Part shown: positions 1 to 7,607 of the stretch, piece after piece | Position numbering within the stretch: the first letter of the stretch is position 1 | Layout of the letters: the number at the start of each line of letters is the position of its first letter | Source of the DNA: WGMI01 sp041739275 | Lineage (GTDB): Bacteria > Bacteroidota > Bacteroidia > Flavobacteriales > Schleiferiaceae | Assembly: GCA_041739275.1 (NCBI GenBank) | Contig: JBGSOF010000001.1 | Coordinates: 1-17,999, forward strand | Direction of reading: 5' to 3' | DNA: 17,999 nucleotides | Position numbers and translations under genes: made by a program | The notes under the pieces: model-generated | Told to the model about the DNA's origin: nothing | Database searches by the model: none | What the model saw: the letters and a program-made list of their open reading frames with translations, nothing else

Positions 1-171
1 AGTGAGGGTATTGGTCTAAGGTAGGGGTTTGGGGGGATAATCTAGAACACCTCAAGGCGAGAGGATTGCATTTCCTTGATTGAACTTAAACAAGTGTCTT
101 ATTCTTCCTCGGCTTCGATAAACTCGTCCTTCGTTGGGGCGTAGATTGAAAAACAGTCGCGAAATTAGCCT
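1..171. other. Non-coding flank of the RHS module, with a possible gene remnant
   Basis: No full gene is visible here. On the minus strand a 22-codon open stretch at 99–164 ends in TAA and is acidic at its end (…EFIEAEEE). It could be the last piece of a gene displaced by the RHS module, but it has no start codon and is too short to identify. There is a weak 4-base stem (CCTC/GAGG) near 50–65 with no T-run, so I do not call a terminator. Confidence 0.3.
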
Positions 172-720
172 TCAAGGACTCCAATAAAAATTATCATACT
201 CTGTCCGGATTTTATCCGCGTCGTATTCAATTATCTTTCGATTACATGAATCATAGTAATAGAATCTTTTTAGAATGCCCAGAGTGTGGGTAAATTCATC
301 TATTTCTATAACAGAAAATACTCCAATTCCAAAGTCACAGTTACAAGAATCAACTTCATTGGGAAAATCCCAAACCACGCCTGAAAATAAGGTTTCGTTT
401 GTATCGACTTGGATATCGAATGCCCCAACAGCATTCTCTTGATTCAAAGAATCTCTGATGTAGTGGATACCAATATGTTCTCCGGATGAATTCAATTGAT
501 AGAGAATACAATATTCATTTATTGCCGTTCCGCCAATATCATCTATAGAAATTAAGGTATCTCTATTGAAAGGTCCTCTTGTCGGATATGCGCTCTCACG
601 TACTCCTATATTAGCCGGACGACTGCATGAAAAAAAAATTAAAAATGAAAATATCATCGAGAGCGAAATAAACCGCTCCAAATTCACACGATTCGAAATA
701 CTATTTTTAATTTCTCTCAT
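172..720 (-). CDS. Putative immunity lipoprotein paired with the RHS toxin
   Basis: This is a 182-residue protein that I do not recognise by family. I start it at the ATG at 718–720, giving a basic N-terminus, a hydrophobic stretch and a Cys at about residue 32 in FFSCS, a loose Bacteroidota-type lipobox; an upstream start at 759 would add 13 residues that do not look like a signal peptide. The mature part has a CNC pair and another Cys, so disulfides are possible. Its start lies inside the last codons of the upstream RHS gene (14-base overlap), suggesting coupled translation. Position, size, AT-rich composition shared with the toxin tail, and predicted export are what one expects of an immunity protein against a toxin acting in the periplasm. 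That role is inferred from context only; it could be an unrelated lipoprotein. Confidence 0.6.
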   Translation of the reverse strand: MREIKNSISNRVNLERFISLSMIFSFLIFFSCSRPANIGVRESAYPTRGPFNRDTLISIDDIGGTAINEYCILYQLNSSGEHIGIHYIRDSLNQENAVGAFDIQVDTNETLFSGVVWDFPNEVDSCNCDFGIGVFSVIEIDEFTHTLGILKRFYYYDSCNRKIIEYDADKIRTEYDNFYWSP

Positions 721-2185
721 GACGAAAATAATCACCCTTAATCGGCAATCCAAAGTCATTTCTGAACATCTTTCTATTTTTCCTATCGATGTGCTCTACT
801 CGGTCAGCATGTGCGTGATTACTAATACCCACACCATCCTTAAAATAAAGAAAACTATGGTCAAGCTCATGTAAGGTGACATATGAAGGGAACCAGGAAT
901 CAAGTGTACGTTCACTTTGTCTACCATTAATATTTTCCAATACAGATGGATTACGCGACACGAATACTTCATTATACAATAGTTCTCCTTTGTTCATATC
1001 TTCGACTGGAACAGTCCAACCCTGACGCTCCATATCTCTAAGAGAACCATAATTATTTCCGAAAAGGATAATATCCTCTTCATTATCAACAACCGTTACA
1101 CGCGTTGACCTTGTATCATCAATTATATCAACCATTCGATTGAGATATTCCAATTCCTCAGGGGAATAATTTGATTTATCAAACTCATTATACTTAATCT
1201 GCCTTGCATCCTTATCGTAATAAAGTGGACTTCTATCACCCAACATCCGTTCACCTGATTCGAGTACTAGCTGTGCAGCTTCTTCTGAAGTCGGATCTAT
1301 TGTTCTTCCATCTGGATCGACAAATAATATTGGGTTATTGGCCGAGAAATTGAACGGACTCATTGAAGGATACTCCCCCGCCAACGGATCCACACTCAAC
1401 CATACCGACCACTCCGGCGCATAATACCGCGCCCCGTAGTAGCCATAGCTCGTTTCGGTATCAGTTTCCTTCGAATTAAACTGATACGCGCTTTGGAAAC
1501 TGCCCCAGGGGGTGTTTTGCTCGGCCAAGACGTCTCCGAAGGCCCCATAGAAGAAATACTGATAAGGGTTGCCAAGCGGATCGGTTACCAACTCCACGTG
1601 CCCGAGATAGTCCAGGTGGTACCAATACAGCAAGCGGTAGTCGTCGCATTCAATGCCATACAAAAGCTCCGCCCAATAGGCACTCAATTCGCAGGTACAA
1701 CGCTCCTGCCCTATCGTCAAAACACTACCCTCTCGGGGTGTTTCCCAGCCCGAAGGGAGACCCGGCACATACTCCGCAGGACAGCCCTGTTCCATCAACA
1801 TCGTAAACTCCATCTCGGACATATTGAGCTCAACGTTGCGCGAGGCCATCAGATCTGCCCACCCCTCTTGGTTTTCATCGCCGCTCTCAATAATGCTCAA
1901 CTCAATCAAAACATCCGCCAATTCCCATTCCGCGCTAACGGCCGAAACATCCGAACAAGGATCTTCCGTATAAGGACCCGATGGAATACCCGGTAATCCC
2001 CCCTCACCTGTCCCCACAACACCCTGGAGAACCGGATCGAAGCAAGGGGTTCCTCCCAATTCGCTCGCCACCCGAATGGCACCCATATAATAATGCTTGG
2101 TGTAGTCCATCCAATCTCGAAACGGAGTCACCACAAGGTACGGATTTACATAGACTTTGTATTCCGTCAACACAGAATTGCCCAA
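707..2185 (-). CDS. RHS C-terminal end with HExxH (zincin-like) toxin tail, 5'-truncated
   Basis: This is the C-terminal part of an RHS-repeat protein, a polymorphic toxin carrier. Residues 1–45 are the segment before the RHS core (VLTEYKVYVNPYLVVTPFRD); residues 185–293 are the RHS core end, including HLDYLGHVELVTD, YGYYGARYYAPEWSVWLSVD and the terminal FVDPDG. After residue 293 comes a roughly 200-residue variable tail with the motif HELDH at 439–443 (HExxH metallopeptidase signature) and a His-rich stretch, NHAHADRVEHIDRKN, that may give a third metal ligand. The frame is open upstream to 2236 but has no ATG before residue 26; TTG at 2185 is the only start-like codon near the beginning. 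Full RHS proteins exceed 1000 residues, so the gene has lost its repeat region. It may be a silent cassette or a relic; the tail is intact and followed by a candidate immunity gene. Confidence 0.8.
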   Translation of the reverse strand: MGNSVLTEYKVYVNPYLVVTPFRDWMDYTKHYYMGAIRVASELGGTPCFDPVLQGVVGTGEGGLPGIPSGPYTEDPCSDVSAVSAEWELADVLIELSIIESGDENQEGWADLMASRNVELNMSEMEFTMLMEQGCPAEYVPGLPSGWETPREGSVLTIGQERCTCELSAYWAELLYGIECDDYRLLYWYHLDYLGHVELVTDPLGNPYQYFFYGAFGDVLAEQNTPWGSFQSAYQFNSKETDTETSYGYYGARYYAPEWSVWLSVDPLAGEYPSMSPFNFSANNPILFVDPDGRTIDPTSEEAAQLVLESGERMLGDRSPLYYDKDARQIKYNEFDKSNYSPEELEYLNRMVDIIDDTRSTRVTVVDNEEDIILFGNNYGSLRDMERQGWTVPVEDMNKGELLYNEVFVSRNPSVLENINGRQSERTLDSWFPSYVTLHELDHSFLYFKDGVGISNHAHADRVEHIDRKNRKMFRNDFGLPIKGDYFRHERN

Positions 2186-2252
2186 ACCCTGGTTGACGGA
2201 TTGGCCGTTGAAAAAAGCCCCCGGCGGAGCTCGAAATCACCCTCCTACTCCC

Positions 2253-3527
2253 CTACCACGCAAACAGCGGACGCTCGCCCATAAAATCGGCAATGGCCTC
2301 TTCGATGCTCCCCAAACGAGCCTCGTCTTCAGGATGTTGCAAAGCCTCGTCAATCCACGAAACCACCGTTTCCATATCCGACTCCACCAACCCGCGAGTC
2401 GTAATGGCCGGAGTACCAATCCGCATACCCGACGTCACAAAAGGCGACTGGTCGTCGAAAGGCACCATGTTTTTGTTGATCGTCATTCCCGCCAAACCCA
2501 GGGCCTTTTCCGCCGTCTTGCCCGTAATCCCCTTATTGCGCAAGTCGATGAGCATAAGGTGGTTGTCCGTTCCCCCCGAAATCACCTGATAGCCCCGATC
2601 CATAAACGCCGCCGCCATAGTCCGAGCATTTTTCTGCACCTGAAGCGCATATTGGAAAAACTCATCCTCCAGCGCCTCCCCAAACGCCACCGCCTTCGAA
2701 GCAATCACATGCTCCAGCGGACCGCCCTGAGTACCCGGAAAAACCGCCCCATCGAGCACCGACGACATCATTCTCGGCTCGCCCTTCGGAGTTTTCAGCC
2801 CAAAAGGATTCTCGAAATCGCGCCCCATCAAAATCAAGCCCCCGCGAGGCCCCCTGAGCGTTTTGTGCGTCGTGGTCGTCACCATGTGGCAATGCGGAAT
2901 CGGGTCGCTGAGCAAACCCTTGGCAATGAGCCCCGCCGGGTGGCTGATATCCGCCAGGAGCAAAGCCCCCACCGAATCGGCCATTTGGCGGAAACGGGCA
3001 AAATCCATGTCGCGAGAATAAGCCGAAGCCCCGCAGATCAGCATTTTCGGCTTCCACTGAGCCACCTGATCCGCAATGCGATCGTAGTCGAGCAAGCCCG
3101 AATCGCGCTCCACACCATAGAAGGCAGGCTGATACAAACGGCCCGAAAAATTGACCGGAGAACCGTGGGTCAAATGCCCCCCATGGCTCAAATCGAAGCC
3201 CATGATCTTGTCTCCTGGCTGCAAACACGCCAAAAACACCGCAGCGTTGGCCTGAGAACCCGAGTGCGGTTGGACATTGGCATAATCGGCCCCAAAAAGC
3301 GCTTTTACCCGCTCGATGGCCAGAGTTTCCACCTCGTCTACCACCTCGCAGCCCCCGTAATAACGCCTGCCGGGATACCCCTCGGCGTATTTGTTGGTCA
3401 ACACGGAACCCATAGCGCTCATTACCTGAGGCGAGGCAAAGTTTTCTGATGCAATGAGCTCGAGCCCCTCGGTTTGACGCTCGCGCTCGGCTTCGATCAG
3501 TTCGAAAATTTGTCGGTCTTTCTCCAT
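2253..3527 (-). CDS. glyA: Serine hydroxymethyltransferase
   Basis: A 424-residue PLP enzyme that interconverts serine plus tetrahydrofolate with glycine plus methylene-tetrahydrofolate in the cytoplasm, the main source of one-carbon units. Family signatures are LIASENFASPQV (24–35), NKYAEGYPGRRYYGG (45–59), NVQPHSGSQAN (84–94), the DLSHGGHLTHGSPVN substrate/PLP region, and TTTTHKTLRGPRGG (217–230), where Lys222 should form the Schiff base. Length matches the family. I chose the ATG at 3525–3527 because the family starts with a short helix of this kind; the open frame up to 3740 runs through the divergent fahA gene and has no similarity to GlyA. It is divergent from fahA across 48 bases and has the truncated RHS gene directly downstream. 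Confidence 0.97.
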   Translation of the reverse strand: MEKDRQIFELIEAERERQTEGLELIASENFASPQVMSAMGSVLTNKYAEGYPGRRYYGGCEVVDEVETLAIERVKALFGADYANVQPHSGSQANAAVFLACLQPGDKIMGFDLSHGGHLTHGSPVNFSGRLYQPAFYGVERDSGLLDYDRIADQVAQWKPKMLICGASAYSRDMDFARFRQMADSVGALLLADISHPAGLIAKGLLSDPIPHCHMVTTTTHKTLRGPRGGLILMGRDFENPFGLKTPKGEPRMMSSVLDGAVFPGTQGGPLEHVIASKAVAFGEALEDEFFQYALQVQKNARTMAAAFMDRGYQVISGGTDNHLMLIDLRNKGITGKTAEKALGLAGMTINKNMVPFDDQSPFVTSGMRIGTPAITTRGLVESDMETVVSWIDEALQHPEDEARLGSIEEAIADFMGERPLFAW

Positions 3528-3575
3528 GAACCAAAGGTAGACCGCATCGCTATATTTGGCGCAAACCACCTCTCG
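3528..3575. promoter_or_regulatory. Divergent glyA/fahA promoter region
   Basis: The 48 bases between the two start codons must hold elements for both genes. On the plus strand TATATTTG at 3551–3558 matches the Bacteroidota -7 consensus TAnnTTTG and would place the fahA start of transcription about 10–15 bases before its ATG. On the minus strand TACCTTTG (3539–3532) also matches, with a TTTG about 22 bases upstream in the -33 position; this would make the glyA message start at or almost at its ATG. Matches are by eye; no -33 element is clear for fahA. Confidence 0.4.
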
Positions 3576-4853
3576 ATGCGCTTTGCCAACGACCCCTCTC
3601 GACGTTCGTGGATCGACGTAGCCCCCATGAGCGACTTCCCCATTCAAAATCTGCCGTTTGGGGTGTTTATCCCCATAGACGACGTCGTCACCCTGGGCAG
3701 CCGAATCGGCGACAAAGTAATCGACCTGAGCGCGCTGCATCAGTTGGGATACTTCGAAGGCATCGAACTGCCCAAAGACGTCTTTCTACAGGACTCGCTC
3801 AACGAGTTCATCAGCATGGGAGCGGCCAAGTGCCGGGCGGTTCGCGATCGACTGGCCTGGCTTTTCGACGCGGAGAACCACGAACTGCGCGATCGAGAAG
3901 GGCATCTCAAAAACATCCTCTTTTCGGCCGACGAGGTTCAGATGTTGATGCCCGTTTACGTGCAAGACTATACCGATTTCTATTCGAGCAAAGAGCATGC
4001 ATCCAATGTGGGTTCGATGTTCCGCGACCCCAGCAATCCATTGCTGCCCAATTGGTTGCACCTACCCGTGGGATATCACGGCAGATCTTCTTCGATTGTG
4101 GTGAGCGGAGTGGACGTGATCCGTCCCAAGGGGCAAATCTTGCCACCGGGCTCAGATCAACCCATTTTTGCCCCGAGCAAGCAACTCGACTTTGAACTCG
4201 AAATGGCCTTCATTACGTGTGAAGGAAAGCCCTTGGGACACTCCATTTCGATTGACGAGGCCGAGGAGTACATCTTTGGATTGGTGGTGTTTAACGATTG
4301 GTCGGCCCGCGACATTCAGCGCTGGGAATATGTGCCGCTCGGACCATTTTTGGGAAAGAACTTTGCCTCGAGCGTGAGCCCGTGGATTGTAACCCTCGAT
4401 GCACTCGAACCCTTTCGATGCGACGGCCCCGTTCAAGACCCGCCTGTATTGCCCTATTTGAGCCAAAACGGAGCCCACCATTTCGACATCGACCTCGAAG
4501 TTTGGATCGAAACCGAGTCGGGTAGCTCCACACGCGTGTGCCGTTCCAACACCAAAAGCTTGTACTGGAGCATGGCCCAACAGCTCGCCCACCATACCTC
4601 CAATGGCTGCAACGTGAATTGCGGCGATCTCTTGGCCAGCGGAACAATTAGCGGAAGCGAACCCGACAGCTACGGCTCCATGCTCGAATTAAGTTGGAAA
4701 GGAGAGCGCCCTGTTCGACTGAACGACGGAAGCACCCGCAGTTTTATTGAAGACGGAGACTGTGTCGCCATGCGCGCCTACGGAGAGAAAAACGGCGTGC
4801 GCATCGGTTTCGGAGAAGTCCGCAGCAAGGTTTTGCCCGCGTTGGAGCACTGA
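3576..4853 (+). CDS. fahA: Fumarylacetoacetase
   Basis: A 425-residue enzyme that hydrolyses fumarylacetoacetate to fumarate and acetoacetate, the final step of tyrosine/homogentisate degradation. The N-terminal SH3-like part carries DFPIQNLPFGVF (20–31). The catalytic C-terminal domain keeps DYTDFYSSKEHASNVG (131–146), LPNWLHLPVGYHGRSSS, LDFELEMAF, NDWSARDIQRWEYVPLGPFL. By alignment with mammalian FAH, metal ligands Asp134, Glu207, Glu209, Asp241 and the catalytic His141 are all present. I start at the ATG at 3576; the earlier in-frame codon at 3474 lies inside glyA and the later ATG at 3627 would cut the conserved SWIDV segment. The other tyrosine-degradation genes are not in this window. 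Its stop is only two bases from the stop of the convergent gene. Confidence 0.96.
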   Translation: MRFANDPSRRSWIDVAPMSDFPIQNLPFGVFIPIDDVVTLGSRIGDKVIDLSALHQLGYFEGIELPKDVFLQDSLNEFISMGAAKCRAVRDRLAWLFDAENHELRDREGHLKNILFSADEVQMLMPVYVQDYTDFYSSKEHASNVGSMFRDPSNPLLPNWLHLPVGYHGRSSSIVVSGVDVIRPKGQILPPGSDQPIFAPSKQLDFELEMAFITCEGKPLGHSISIDEAEEYIFGLVVFNDWSARDIQRWEYVPLGPFLGKNFASSVSPWIVTLDALEPFRCDGPVQDPPVLPYLSQNGAHHFDIDLEVWIETESGSSTRVCRSNTKSLYWSMAQQLAHHTSNGCNVNCGDLLASGTISGSEPDSYGSMLELSWKGERPVRLNDGSTRSFIEDGDCVAMRAYGEKNGVRIGFGEVRSKVLPALEH

Positions 4854-4855
4854 GT

Positions 4856-5185
4856 TTAGCTGACCTTGAACAAGCGTTCGAGGCTGTGTTCGAGCAGAAT
4901 TTCCCAGCCGCTCTCAGAGCCTTCGTCGGTTAAGAATTGGTGCAGCTCCGACTGAAGTTCTTCGAGCCCTTTGTTGCCGGGATAGTGAATTTCTTTGGCT
5001 TCCATCAGCAACTCCAAAATCTGAAAATCGGAATGATTGTTCAGAATTCGGGTCACTTCTCGGCGTGTCTGCTCGTCGAGCTTGTGGTGCACATAATCGT
5101 TCAATCGATCTTGCTCCGCCCAATCAATGTTTCGCAAGTAACTGAATAACAGTCCTATAAAGTAGTCCTTTTCGCTCTTGGGCAT
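4856..5185 (-). CDS. Small acidic helical protein of unknown function
   Basis: A 109-residue protein that I do not recognise. It has no signal peptide or membrane segment. The sequence is rich in Glu, Leu and charged residues and looks mostly alpha-helical (for example EKDYFIGLLFSYLRNIDWAE near the start and ELQSELHQFLTDEG later). I start at ATG 5183–5185 (MPKSEKD…) because the 52 residues available upstream are Arg/Trp/Cys-rich and look like translated intergenic DNA. It is convergent with fahA, with two bases between the stop codons, so no independent terminator fits between them. A soluble cytoplasmic protein is the most that can be said. Confidence 0.7.
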   Translation of the reverse strand: MPKSEKDYFIGLLFSYLRNIDWAEQDRLNDYVHHKLDEQTRREVTRILNNHSDFQILELLMEAKEIHYPGNKGLEELQSELHQFLTDEGSESGWEILLEHSLERLFKVS

Positions 5186-5548
5186 ATCCTGATTTTGAGA
5201 AGGCCAAATTAAACCCAAGACGCCTCGATGCCACAGCGAAGTACAACGACTTCTAAACGACTTATGCCGAACGGGTCGCGGCCATCTGTTTCGCGAGCAA
5301 ACACTCGCTGATCTTCCCTTTTGCACACGCCAAAAAGCCAAGGCGCCCCTGTCGGGCTCGGCGGATTGCCATTCACACCCCGGCGCGTGGCGGTGCTCCT
5401 TAATTCGTTCGTTTGAAGCGCGCTATGGGCCATGGAACGACTTGGCCGCTCAACGATGATCGCATAATACTCGCCCTTGAAGAGCCCTAAGGCAATTGGT
5501 GTGTGGCAGGCCGATCAGCACCTTCGAAAGCGAAAAATTGACGAAGGT
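5186..5548. other. Gene-free interval with several short inverted repeats
   Basis: There is no convincing gene in these 363 bases. Open frames in this GC-rich stretch (for instance minus 5209–5433) encode low-complexity, Arg/Pro-rich peptides without domain features. Short inverted repeats are visible: GCGAG/CTCGC at 5293–5297 and 5304–5308, GGCCA/TGGCC at 5428–5432 and 5443–5447, and ACCTTCG/CGAAGGT at 5520–5526 and 5542–5548. The last lies directly after the stop of the vWA gene and could be its 3' hairpin, though it lacks a following T-run. The stretch may be a dispersed intergenic repeat or a decayed gene. Confidence 0.4.
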
Positions 5549-7600
5549 TCAGTAAACCCCGCTCCAACGACGGAGCCCCCATTCGGCGATCCAGACCAGC
5601 AATAAGAGTGCGAGGAGAATTTTCCAATCGATCAACGATTTGCTTTGGCTTCGCTCAATCAATCGGCCCGGCGGAACTTCGTCCAAAAAGCGACGGAGCC
5701 AAGCATCGGGATCTTCTTGTACGGTTGAGAACAGGCTTAAACTGCCCCCGGATGTGCGCGCTAGGGAACCGAGAAGTGCTGTATCTGAGCCTGTTTCGAT
5801 CGATTCTCGCGGGCGGTCTCCGACCTTGAACACACCGCTGCGCTCGAGCGTGCTGCCGTCGAAAACGGCGCGAAGCCTGAACGAATAATCTCCTGCTTGT
5901 TCGGGCGTAAAGCCCCATTGAAAAGATTCGCCCGATGCCGAAATGCCAAAATCTGAGCGGCTGCCGTCGGGCCGGGTCAATTCGAGATCGAGCTCTGCTT
6001 GGGTGGTCGCCCGCCCCGTTTGATCGAACAGCAAAGCGCGCAGCGTCCAGTCGTCGAAAAGATCGATAGAGCTGAGATAATCGAGTTTGAGTCGATCTTG
6101 GTCGGGGGCCGAAAGCAAGTAGCGAACCCATTCGGAACAAAAAACGGCAAAGGCTTCGGTATTTTTTTGCTTCTCTGAAAGCGATACGGGCCACTGCCAA
6201 TAGCCGCGACCAATCCAAATAGACCATGGGCGGCGCTCGGAATCTCGAAAGGCCGCCATCAAAGGTTTGTCGGTCAACCCGCCCGAACTGATTTGTCGAG
6301 CGGCCAAAGCCAAGTCCGCACCCGAAGTCCAACGACCAAAGGGAACCTCTATTTCAGGGACTTCGCCTAGTGCTTTAAAATCGATCCGAAAACGCGAAAA
6401 GCCGGGATCAAAACCGGGGAGAACGCGCTCTACAGACGCCCTGTTTGAAGCAAATTGAAGCTGATTTTGAATTTGACTCAAAGTGGAGAGCGATCCCGGG
6501 CTCGATGCAAAAACCCACACCCCTCCTCGGTGCCTTTCGAGCAGCGCTTGATAAGTTGAAAGACTTCTCAAACTCGGATCCCACAGCACAAACACATCAG
6601 CCTTGAGGCCGGGCTTGAGATTCTTTTCGGGCACGAGCGCCACTTTGTGCCCACCGCCTTGCTCTACCGCCCGAACAACAGCCCCGATGTCGGGGTGTAC
6701 GCCGCTGTAAATTAGAATGATATCAGCTTTTTGATCGACGACTTCAACCGTCAGGCCGCTTCGGTTGTTTGCGGTGGATTCACCTTCGACATCACCCTGA
6801 ATCTCCACCGTATAGGCTTCAAAACCCGGAGCGCCGGCCTCGGGGTAAAACCGAGTCTCCAACAGGCGGTCGTCGCTCTCGGGAACCCAAACCCGGCGCT
6901 CGAGCACCTGATTGCCCCGCCTGAGTTCAATGTTGAATGAGCGGCCGCGATAACCCAAGGCCCGAAACTCGGCCCGAATCTCGAATCGATTGCCCGTTTG
7001 GACTTTCGGATTGCTCGAAAGCCGAGAAATCCAAACATCGCGGCGATTTTCGGGGGTCCCGAATGCGATCAGATGCAGTTCGAGCTCGGGCGCGGCACGG
7101 GGTTCGTCGCCCTGATTCCATCGACCGTCGCTGATGACGATCGCACGGCTCGGCTCTTCTCCCAAATCGCGTCCAAGCCCTTTCAAGGCTTCAGAGAGGT
7201 CGGTGCCCTTTGCATTGAACGGATTTTGACCCGAAGAAAAATCGGTTCCGAACGAAAAGGTGCGCAGTTCGTAAACTTGAGAGAGCTTGTCTGTCAAATC
7301 GTCAAGCTGAGCCCGAAGCGCGATCGTGTCCACCTGAGGGTGCATCGCCATGCTCCGCGACACATCGACGGCCAAACCGAGCACAGGGGGTTTTTCTTCG
7401 CTGCTCTTTTGAACCAGATTCGGATCGAGCATCAACAACAAAAGCAGGGACAGCGAGACAAAGCGAAGAGCAATCAGAATTCGCCGAAGACTCGGGCTTA
7501 AATCTCGGAGTCTCTGGTTCCGGAAATAGGCCAAAGCCGTGCCGAACAAGACCAGAAAAAGTCCGACTGCCCAGAGCCAAACAGGTGCGTCAATGTGCAT
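5549..7600 (-). CDS. Membrane-anchored vWA-domain protein
   Basis: A 683-residue protein with two N-terminal membrane segments (about 7–25 and 40–59), a von Willebrand factor A domain (about 72–185), a long extracytoplasmic beta-rich region, and a last membrane helix near 660–676 (LLALLLLVWIAEWGL). The vWA metal site is complete: DVSRS (DxSxS, 79–83), Thr133 in KGTDLSEAL, and Asp158 in VISDG. Such proteins are common in Bacteroidota and are related in layout to the BatA/BatB group and to vWA proteins with a glutamine-amidotransferase-like fold; the real function is unknown. It follows fabG after 7 bases and is the last gene of the minus-strand series. No MoxR ATPase or other Bat partner is in the window, so a Bat-type role is not supported by context. 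Confidence 0.85.
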   Translation of the reverse strand: MHIDAPVWLWAVGLFLVLFGTALAYFRNQRLRDLSPSLRRILIALRFVSLSLLLLLMLDPNLVQKSSEEKPPVLGLAVDVSRSMAMHPQVDTIALRAQLDDLTDKLSQVYELRTFSFGTDFSSGQNPFNAKGTDLSEALKGLGRDLGEEPSRAIVISDGRWNQGDEPRAAPELELHLIAFGTPENRRDVWISRLSSNPKVQTGNRFEIRAEFRALGYRGRSFNIELRRGNQVLERRVWVPESDDRLLETRFYPEAGAPGFEAYTVEIQGDVEGESTANNRSGLTVEVVDQKADIILIYSGVHPDIGAVVRAVEQGGGHKVALVPEKNLKPGLKADVFVLWDPSLRSLSTYQALLERHRGGVWVFASSPGSLSTLSQIQNQLQFASNRASVERVLPGFDPGFSRFRIDFKALGEVPEIEVPFGRWTSGADLALAARQISSGGLTDKPLMAAFRDSERRPWSIWIGRGYWQWPVSLSEKQKNTEAFAVFCSEWVRYLLSAPDQDRLKLDYLSSIDLFDDWTLRALLFDQTGRATTQAELDLELTRPDGSRSDFGISASGESFQWGFTPEQAGDYSFRLRAVFDGSTLERSGVFKVGDRPRESIETGSDTALLGSLARTSGGSLSLFSTVQEDPDAWLRRFLDEVPPGRLIERSQSKSLIDWKILLALLLLVWIAEWGLRRWSGVY

Positions 7601-7607
7601 GTACTGA

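Noticed and set aside
99..164. 22-codon open stretch on the minus strand ending EFIEAEEE
   Set aside because: No start codon, and a stop shortly upstream; too short to call a gene, mentioned only as a possible remnant.
2157..3449. 430-codon open frame on the plus strand opposite glyA, and a 290-codon minus-strand frame at 2662–3534
   Set aside because: Both overlie the complete, motif-bearing glyA frame and encode Arg/His-rich sequence without domains; they are by-products of GC-rich codon use.
3474..3575. Upstream start for fahA at 3474 and upstream start for glyA at 3740
   Set aside because: Each extension reads through the neighbouring gene on the other strand and has no similarity to the enzyme family; the ATGs at 3576 and 3527 fit the known N-termini.
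5209..5433. Minus-strand frame of 74 codons, and the N-terminal extension 5186–5341 of the small helical protein
   Set aside because: Two overlapping frames are both open, neither has a plausible start signal or domain, and composition is Arg/Pro/Trp-rich as expected from non-coding GC-rich DNA.
5520..5548. Rho-independent terminator after the vWA gene
   Set aside because: A perfect 7-base stem is present but its loop is 15 bases long and no T-run follows on the minus strand.
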